Shown piece after piece: positions 58,775-64,000 of a stretch of 64,000 bases of DNA (position 1 is its first letter; each line of letters starts with the position of its first letter). Below the pieces are notes generated by a model, which had not been told where the DNA came from, did not search any database, and saw only the letters and a list, made by a program, of their open reading frames with translations. The stretch covers positions 1 to 64,000 of the forward strand of contig JADJAE010000034.1 in the NCBI GenBank assembly GCA_016704445.1. Direction: 5' to 3'. This stretch comes from Deltaproteobacteria bacterium. GTDB lineage: Bacteria > Myxococcota_A > Polyangia > Polyangiales > Ga0077539. The translations under genes were made by a program, and so were the position numbers.

Positions 58775-60220
58775 ATGACCCACTCTCCCTCTCAACGCAT
58801 TCGTCGTGCGGGCGTACTCGCGAGCGTGATCGGCGCGCTCGCCCTCGGCGCCTCCACCGTCTACTCGCAGCAGGTTCCCGCTCCCGCCACCACGCCACCA
58901 CCCTCGCTCGGCGCGATGGAGCAGCTCTCCAACGGCTTCGTCTCGGTCGCCTCGCAGACGCTCCCCTCGGTGGTGAGCATCCGCGTCGACGTCGAGAGCC
59001 AGCAGCCCGAGGCGCCCCAGGGGCTCCCCTTCCCCTTCCCCTTCGGCGGCGGCCGCGGCGGTCGCGGTGGGGCGCCCGAGGTACAGCACGGCACCGGCTC
59101 CGGGGTCATCGTCCGCGCCGACGGGGTGATCGTCACCAACAACCACGTCGTCGAAGACGCGCGGCGCATCATGGTGCACCTCCGCGACGGCCGGGTCTTA
59201 CCCGCCCGTGTATTGGGCACCGACCCGGCGACTGACCTCGCGGCCATCAAGATCGAGGCGACGGGCCTCCCCGTGGCGCGCTGGGCCGACAGCGACCGGG
59301 CTCGCGTGGGCGAGTGGGTGCTGGCCATCGGCGCGCCCTTCGGCCTGGATGCCACGGTCACCCACGGGGTGCTGAGCGCCAAGGGCCGCGCGGGCCTCGG
59401 GCAGACCTCCATCGAGGACTACCTGCAGACCGACGCCAGCATCAACCCGGGCAACTCGGGCGGTCCGCTCATCAACCTCCGCGGCGAGGTGCTGGGCATC
59501 AACACCATGATCCTCGGGCGCGGTACGGGCGTCGGCTTCGCGGTGCCTTCGCGCCTCGCGAGGCTGGTGACCGAGCAGCTCGCCGAGCGCGGCTCCGTCA
59601 CCCGCGGCTGGATCGGCCTGGGCCTTCAAGACCTCACCGCCGACCTGGCGAGCAACTTCAACCTTCCCCCCGCCAGCGGAGCGATCGTCTCGGAGATCGA
59701 CGCCCGCGGCCCCAGCGCCCGCGCCGGCCTCGCGCTGGGCGACGTGATCACCGCGGTCGACGGCCGGCCGGTCACCTCCTCCAACGACGTGGTGCAGACC
59801 GTGACGGGCCGCCGCCCCAACGACGCGCTCACCCTCGCGGTGCTGCGCAACGGCCAGGCCCGCTCGGTGCGCGTGGTCGCGGGCACCCGCCCCGACGCCA
59901 ACAACCAGCGCGCCTCCAGAGAGCGGGGCACCGCCGCGCCTCGCATCGAGGGCTCGCGCAACCTGGGGCTGGAGGTCGCTCCCATCCCGGTGCAGCGGGC
60001 GCGTCAGCTCGGCGTCGACCGCGGGGTGATGGTCACCGTGGTCGAGGCGGGCGGCGCCGGAGAGCGCGCGGGGCTGCGCCCTGGTGACGTGATCCTCCAG
60101 GCCGACCAGCAGCCGGTGGGCAGCTCCGGCGACCTGCTGACGGCCACGCAAGACGGCCACTCCGCGCTGCTGGTGCGTCGCCGCAACGGCCAGACCTTCG
60201 TCCCGCTCACCCTCGACTGA
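58775..60220 (+). CDS. DegP/HtrA-like periplasmic serine protease with two PDZ domains
   Basis: The 481-residue protein has a signal peptide (MTHSPSQRIRRAGVLASVIG, cleavage near VYSQQV). The trypsin-like domain holds His in TNNHVVEDA, Asp in ATDLAAIKI and Ser in GNSGGPLI. The first PDZ begins GLGLQDLTADLASNFNLPPA with DVITAVDGRPVTSS, and the second near VQRARQLGVDRGVMVTVVEA with DVILQADQQPVGSS. A Gly/Phe/Pro loop (LPFPFPFGGGRGGRGG) matches the LA loop region of DegP. These proteases degrade or refold misfolded envelope proteins. degP or degQ cannot be told apart by eye. The gene follows a short inverted repeat. Confidence 0.9.
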   Translation: MTHSPSQRIRRAGVLASVIGALALGASTVYSQQVPAPATTPPPSLGAMEQLSNGFVSVASQTLPSVVSIRVDVESQQPEAPQGLPFPFPFGGGRGGRGGAPEVQHGTGSGVIVRADGVIVTNNHVVEDARRIMVHLRDGRVLPARVLGTDPATDLAAIKIEATGLPVARWADSDRARVGEWVLAIGAPFGLDATVTHGVLSAKGRAGLGQTSIEDYLQTDASINPGNSGGPLINLRGEVLGINTMILGRGTGVGFAVPSRLARLVTEQLAERGSVTRGWIGLGLQDLTADLASNFNLPPASGAIVSEIDARGPSARAGLALGDVITAVDGRPVTSSNDVVQTVTGRRPNDALTLAVLRNGQARSVRVVAGTRPDANNQRASRERGTAAPRIEGSRNLGLEVAPIPVQRARQLGVDRGVMVTVVEAGGAGERAGLRPGDVILQADQQPVGSSGDLLTATQDGHSALLVRRRNGQTFVPLTLD

Positions 60221-60224
60221 ACCG

Positions 60225-61055
60225 CTACGCCGGCTCCAGCCCCAGCGATCGCAGCGCCTCGACGGCCAGCGGGAGGTTGTCCCGGTCGTTGGGGTGAAAC
60301 GACGGCCGCATGTACTCGCGGATGCCTCGCGCGAAGATGTCGAGCGGGGAGTTCTTCTTCTCCTCCTCGGTGGGCTCGCGGTGGGGCTCCGGCGGCAGCT
60401 TCGCGTCCTGCCTCGCCAGCGTGATCACCGCCGCGAGCCAGAACCCTCCCAGCAGCGTCGACGCCAGCGCGAGGCCCGCCATGCGCAGCGGATACCCCGG
60501 CGCGACCTTCGCGAGCACGTCGAAGGCCACGGCCTTGTGCTCGATCTCCTCCGCGGCGTGCCACATCAGCAGCCGCCCGACCTCGGAGTCCATGGCCGCG
60601 AGGTAGCCGCGAGAGAGGGCGTCTTCCGCCATGATGGCGGTGAAGTGCTCCGTCGCCGCGGTGACCGCGAGCCGCAGCGCCGCCGGGGAGACGCGCTCGA
60701 TGCCGTCGAAGGCGATGCGCTCGAAGACCTTCAAGAAGGCCTCGACCTCGTAGCCCTGGGCCTCCATCACCTTGCTGTAGTCCTCGTGCGCCCTGGCGTG
60801 CCGGTGCTCCTGCCCCGCGAAGCCCTTCACCTGCGCCCGCAGCGTCGGATCATCGAGCTGCGGGAGGTAGTGCATCACGCTGCGCACGAAGAAGCGCTCT
60901 CCCTTGGGGAAGAGCAGGTTGACCCCGTTGGCGAGCAGCGACGCGTGCTTCAAGCCGCCGAACCAGTACCGCGGCATCGCGGCGTCGAAGGTCACCCCCG
61001 GCGAGCGCGGCTTGATCGGCCGGGCCCCTTGCGTCTCGTGCGTGCTCACGTCCAT
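60225..61055 (-). CDS. PF10118-like diiron metal-dependent hydrolase
   Basis: The 276-residue protein begins MDVSTHETQGARPIKPRSPG. Motifs GQEHRHARAHEDYSKVM, AATEHFTAIMAEDALS and WHAAEEIEHKAVAFDV supply the E-x-x-H pairs of a ferritin-like helical bundle, as in the PF10118 family annotated as predicted metal-dependent hydrolases. The hydrophobic stretch LRMAGLALASTLLGGFWLAA suggests membrane contact. The C-terminal SPLDIFARGIREYMRPSFHP is conserved in the family. Its substrate is unknown. A TetR gene is divergent, with the start codons 93 bases apart. Confidence 0.8.
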   Translation of the reverse strand: MDVSTHETQGARPIKPRSPGVTFDAAMPRYWFGGLKHASLLANGVNLLFPKGERFFVRSVMHYLPQLDDPTLRAQVKGFAGQEHRHARAHEDYSKVMEAQGYEVEAFLKVFERIAFDGIERVSPAALRLAVTAATEHFTAIMAEDALSRGYLAAMDSEVGRLLMWHAAEEIEHKAVAFDVLAKVAPGYPLRMAGLALASTLLGGFWLAAVITLARQDAKLPPEPHREPTEEEKKNSPLDIFARGIREYMRPSFHPNDRDNLPLAVEALRSLGLEPA

Positions 61056-61106
61056 GGCGTCGTCTCCCTCGGGCAACTGACTTCCGTTCAATAGCCCATC
61101 GATAGA

Positions 61107-61126
61107 TGACCGTTGTGGCGCGGTCA
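61107..61126. promoter_or_regulatory. Probable TetR operator
   Basis: Between the divergent PF10118 and TetR genes TGACCG (61107-61112) and CGGTCA (61121-61126) form a perfect inverted repeat with an 8-base spacer. This size and position fit a TetR dimer site that could repress both genes. Confidence 0.5.
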
Positions 61127-61148
61127 ACACGGCGGTAGTGATTTCCCG

Positions 61149-61781
61149 ATGGCCAGGGCTGCGGCGGGGGAGAAGAAGACGACGCGCACCCGGCAGTCGC
61201 TCGACACGCGCCGCGCGCAGCTCATCGCGCAGGGGATGGCCTTCTTCGGGACGCGCCCATACGACACGGTGTCGATCGATGACATCGCCGAGGCGGCGGG
61301 CATCTCGAAGGGCCTGCTCTACCACTACTTTCCGACGAAGCGGGACTACTACGCCGCGGTGCTGGAGGCCGCTGCGGCCGACCTCCGGGCGCAGACGCTG
61401 GTCGACCCGACGCTCGCCCCGGACGTGCGGATGCGCGCGGGCCTGGAGGCCTACCTGGACTTCGTGAAGGCGCGCGGCCCGGCCTACGTGGCGCTGATGC
61501 GCGGTGGCATCGGCTCCGACCCGGTGATCGCGGGTATCCTCGACCGGGTGCGGGGGCACTTCGTCGACATGATCGTGAAGGACCTTCCGCCGCACGCTCG
61601 CCCTCGAGCGCTCCGGGTGCTGCTCCGCGGCTGGGTAGGCTTCGTCGAGGTCACCTCCCTGGCCTGGCTCGAGTCCCCTCCCGGAACCATCACCAAGGCC
61701 CACCTCATCGACACGGCGTCGTCGATGCTGGTGCTGCTGCTGGGCGAGCTCACCCCCGCGGGCGCATCCGCCGCCGGGTAG
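61149..61781 (+). CDS. TetR-family transcriptional repressor
   Basis: The 210-residue protein begins MARAAAGEKKTTRTRQSLDT. The helix-turn-helix is GMAFFGTRPYDTVSIDDIAE followed by AGISKGLLYHYFPTKRDYY, the TetR signature. The C-terminal ligand domain (MRAGLEAYLDFVKARGPAYV, SLAWLESPPGTITKAHLIDT) is variable. The divergent layout with the PF10118 hydrolase and a palindrome between them suggest it represses that gene. The ligand is unknown, likely lipophilic (inference). Confidence 0.85.
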   Translation: MARAAAGEKKTTRTRQSLDTRRAQLIAQGMAFFGTRPYDTVSIDDIAEAAGISKGLLYHYFPTKRDYYAAVLEAAAADLRAQTLVDPTLAPDVRMRAGLEAYLDFVKARGPAYVALMRGGIGSDPVIAGILDRVRGHFVDMIVKDLPPHARPRALRVLLRGWVGFVEVTSLAWLESPPGTITKAHLIDTASSMLVLLLGELTPAGASAAG

Positions 61782-61799
61782 AGCCCCTCCCCGGTTCCT

Positions 61800-64000
61800 T
61801 CAGCGTCCGGGCTCGTCCGAGGGTTCTGCGGGCGCTGGCGCTGGGGCGTTGGGGTCATCGGGCAACGCGGGGTGCACCTGCACGCCGAGCCGCTGGGCCA
61901 TCTCGAGGGCCTGCTCGTCGGTGGTGAGCGGGTCGACGGTGACCGTCTGCGGTCCAGGGACGGGGCTGTTGCGCGGGCGAAACGCGATGCCCTCATGGTC
62001 CGCCGCGGCGGCCTCGGCGGGGGTGATGAGCCGGTTGGCGGCCATCGATCGGGCGATGTGCCGTAGCTGCTGGAGGGTGCCCGACCCGATGGCGCCGCGC
62101 TCGAACATCCCATAGCGGGGAATCGGCGCCGGGAGGAGCGTCGCGAGGTAGATGCCCTGGAGGACGGTGAGGTCGTTCGGCTCGCGCCCGAAGAAGAAGC
62201 GCGCGGCGGGCCCGATGCCATAGATCCCGGGGCCGAACTCGACGACGTTGAGGTAGAGCTCGAGGATCGAGCGCTTGTCGAGGGAGCGCTCCAGCCACCA
62301 GGTGAGGGCGACCTCCTGGAGCTTTCGCACGAGGGTCTTCTCCCTCGCGAGGAAGACGTTCTTCACCAGCTGCATGGTGATGGTGCTGGCCCCGAAGGCG
62401 AAGCGCCCGGCGTTGACGTTGCGGATGAGCGCCCCGCGAACCTCGTCGGGAGAGAACCCGTGGTGTCGATAGAACCCGCCGTCTTCACGCTGGATGACGG
62501 CGCCTACGACGAAGGGAGAGATCGCCTCGAAGGCCGTCCACGCGGGCGTACCGGGTCCGGTGAGGAAGGTGCGGACGACGTTGTTGGGCTCCTGCACCCG
62601 CTGGATGAAGGGGTTGCCGAGGCGTCGCAGCCCGACCTCGACGGAGGACTGCGAGACGTCGCAGCCGTCCTGCACGTTGACGTCGAGGACGGTGTCGCCG
62701 AGCCGACGGGTGTCGAGGGCGATGTGGAGGTCGCCCGCGAGGGTTCCGCTGAAGAGGAAGCCCGCGAGCGGACCCACCGCGGCGGGAGGCAGCACCCGCC
62801 GAGGCAGGTCGCAGTCGAAGACCGGAACCCTCAGCACGGCGTCGACGGCGGAGTGATCGCGCCCCCGCTCGGCGCTCCCGGAGAGGAAGAAGCGCAGCCC
62901 GTTGAGCTCCGCGGAGATGCCCGGCGAGGTGACCCGACGGCGCTCCAGGTCGAGCGTGGCGCGGCCGGAGAGCGAGGCGCTGAGGGCGTCGAGGGGTTCG
63001 CGCGCGAGCCCTGGATGCCGCAGCCCGAAGTGATCGACGGTGACGTTGCCGGAGACCTCGAGCACGGTGGCCTCGGTGCGCCCCTCCGGCGGCTCCACCC
63101 GCAGGTGAAAGCGGGCCGTGCCTCGCTCGGGCGCGTGCCACGGAATGAAAGGCAGCCACGGGGCGAGGCGCTGCAGCGGGAGCGTCCCGGCCTCGACCTC
63201 CACCTGCCAGCGGGCGTTCTCGTCCCGGGCGTAGCTGGCGGTGATGGCGCCGCCCTGGTCGGCGCCCACCTCGACGCGCAGCTCATCGATCACCCTGCCA
63301 TGCGCCTGCAGGGTCAGGCTCGCGGGGTCGAGCCTCACCAGGTCTTCTCCCCCGCGCTGCAGCCGGATCGATCCCTCCCTGGCCTGCACTGATAGGGCCC
63401 TCGCCGGGCCTGGCCCAGCGGCACCCGGCCCGGTCGCGGGTGTGTCGACGGCCTCGACATGCTCTCGTCGCCACGCCGCCTCGACCTCGTCGAGGAAGGG
63501 GGGCAGGGCGTCCTTCGCGCGCACGTCTGCGAGGGCCTCGAAGCCCGTGCAGTTGAGGCTCTGCTCGGCAGCCCTCCGCAGCGCCACGCAGGTGCCCGAG
63601 CGCATCACCACGTGCGGGGCCTCCGCGCGAAGCTCCGACCAGCGCACGGTCATGTCGCGGGTGTCGGTGACGTCCACCACCGCCTCGCGGAGTTGCAGCC
63701 TGGCGCGGGAGTGCTCTCCCTCGCGCAGCTCGAGGTCGGCCTGGATACGGTCCAGGTGGACGCTCCCCAGGACGAAGCGCCGACGACCGCCCTCCGCCGA
63801 CGGGGCCGCGACCGGACGACGGATGATCTCCTCGATGGGCCCCTGCGCTCGTAGCTCGATGCCCTCGGCCTGCACGTCGAGTCGCTGGGTGCGGCCGAGC
63901 ACCAGCGCCGGCCATCGAAAGCGCACCCCCACGCGGGAGACGGAGAGGTGGCGACGGGCGCCCGGCAGGTCGACCACCACGCGGCGCAGGAGGGCGCCGT
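61800..64000 (-). CDS. Glycosyltransferase-51 peptidoglycan polymerase with AsmA-like N-terminal part (cut by window end)
   Basis: More than 730 residues are visible and the frame is open to the window edge, so the start is missing. The GT51 domain has IQREDGGFYRHHGFS (catalytic Glu), RFAFGASTITMQLVKNVFL, KLQEVALTWWLERSLDKRSI and YLNVVEFGPGIYGIGPAARF. This domain polymerises lipid II into glycan strands. No transpeptidase domain follows; it ends with a Pro/Ala tail. The N-terminal 470 residues are beta-rich (VRFRWPALVLGRTQRLDVQA, VTVDHFGLRHPGLAREPLDA), similar to AsmA/DUF3971-like repeats, which are unusual before a GT51 domain. It converges with tetR, whose stop is 18 bases away. Confidence 0.75.
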   Translation of the reverse strand, partial: GALLRRVVVDLPGARRHLSVSRVGVRFRWPALVLGRTQRLDVQAEGIELRAQGPIEEIIRRPVAAPSAEGGRRRFVLGSVHLDRIQADLELREGEHSRARLQLREAVVDVTDTRDMTVRWSELRAEAPHVVMRSGTCVALRRAAEQSLNCTGFEALADVRAKDALPPFLDEVEAAWRREHVEAVDTPATGPGAAGPGPARALSVQAREGSIRLQRGGEDLVRLDPASLTLQAHGRVIDELRVEVGADQGGAITASYARDENARWQVEVEAGTLPLQRLAPWLPFIPWHAPERGTARFHLRVEPPEGRTEATVLEVSGNVTVDHFGLRHPGLAREPLDALSASLSGRATLDLERRRVTSPGISAELNGLRFFLSGSAERGRDHSAVDAVLRVPVFDCDLPRRVLPPAAVGPLAGFLFSGTLAGDLHIALDTRRLGDTVLDVNVQDGCDVSQSSVEVGLRRLGNPFIQRVQEPNNVVRTFLTGPGTPAWTAFEAISPFVVGAVIQREDGGFYRHHGFSPDEVRGALIRNVNAGRFAFGASTITMQLVKNVFLAREKTLVRKLQEVALTWWLERSLDKRSILELYLNVVEFGPGIYGIGPAARFFFGREPNDLTVLQGIYLATLLPAPIPRYGMFERGAIGSGTLQQLRHIARSMAANRLITPAEAAAADHEGIAFRPRNSPVPGPQTVTVDPLTTDEQALEMAQRLGVQVHPALPDDPNAPAPAPAEPSDEPGR

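Overview
The window is very GC-rich DNA that looks like a myxobacterium (Myxococcota, most like the Polyangia). The clues are several lipoproteins with Asp/Val/Pro-rich linkers, three proteins ending in MYXO-CTERM-like tails (a Cys, a short hydrophobic stretch, an Arg cluster), four Ser/Thr kinase-like proteins, a two-RRM RNA-binding protein, and many secreted beta-propeller, FG-GAP or Cys-rich proteins. No rRNA, tRNA, CRISPR array, integrase or transposase gene was recognised.

Region 1-6658 is one tightly packed plus-strand operon: the tail of a peptidase S51/glutamine-amidotransferase-like protein, an enterochelin-esterase-like hydrolase, an ATP-grasp ligase, a second esterase, a GCS2-type glutamate-cysteine-ligase-like enzyme, a CBS-domain protein and an AstE/aspartoacylase-like zinc deacylase. 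Two amide-forming enzymes beside several amide/ester hydrolases suggest synthesis and processing of a small peptide-like metabolite. This is the best candidate for an undescribed system. Every gene in it except the truncated CBS call can be followed only by joining reading frames across frameshifts, so the sequence here is either error-rich or decaying.

Region 6700-15900 is accessory. It holds three broken Uma2-family genes, a beta-CASP metallo-beta-lactamase protein whose 3' end recurs twice more (about 9459 and 10719) around small gene modules, a nucleotidyltransferase with a 59-residue partner, a lipoprotein, two copies of a palindrome-bounded intergenic element (11475-11637 and 14972-15165), and an intact pair of a CrtI-like FAD oxidoreductase and a YbjT-like NAD(P)-binding protein.

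Region 16200-33900 carries cell-surface genes (MYXO-CTERM and FG-GAP proteins, lipoproteins, a beta-barrel protein), a thioredoxin-reductase-like enzyme, an AraC regulator, two Ser/Thr kinases, endonuclease III and an Rpn/DUF4351-like protein.

Region 34000-46700 has an AstD-type aldehyde dehydrogenase, a rhomboid-like membrane protein with a zinc-ribbon tail, the two-RRM protein, an M1 aminopeptidase with HEAT-like repeats, a membrane-anchored Ser/Thr kinase, a TerB-like protein, a Cys-cluster protein and a roughly 1,085-residue Cys-rich lipoprotein.

Region 46700-64000 is more housekeeping: a beta-propeller surface protein, a sorbosone-dehydrogenase-like lipoprotein, an S41 protease, tatB-tatC, a pseudokinase, an M23 peptidase, greB, pyrF, a DegP-like protease, a PF10118 diiron-type hydrolase divergent from its probable TetR repressor, and a glycosyltransferase-51 protein cut by the window end. 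Single-base frameshifts persist about every few kb to around 55000, so precise termini of the joined genes are approximate.
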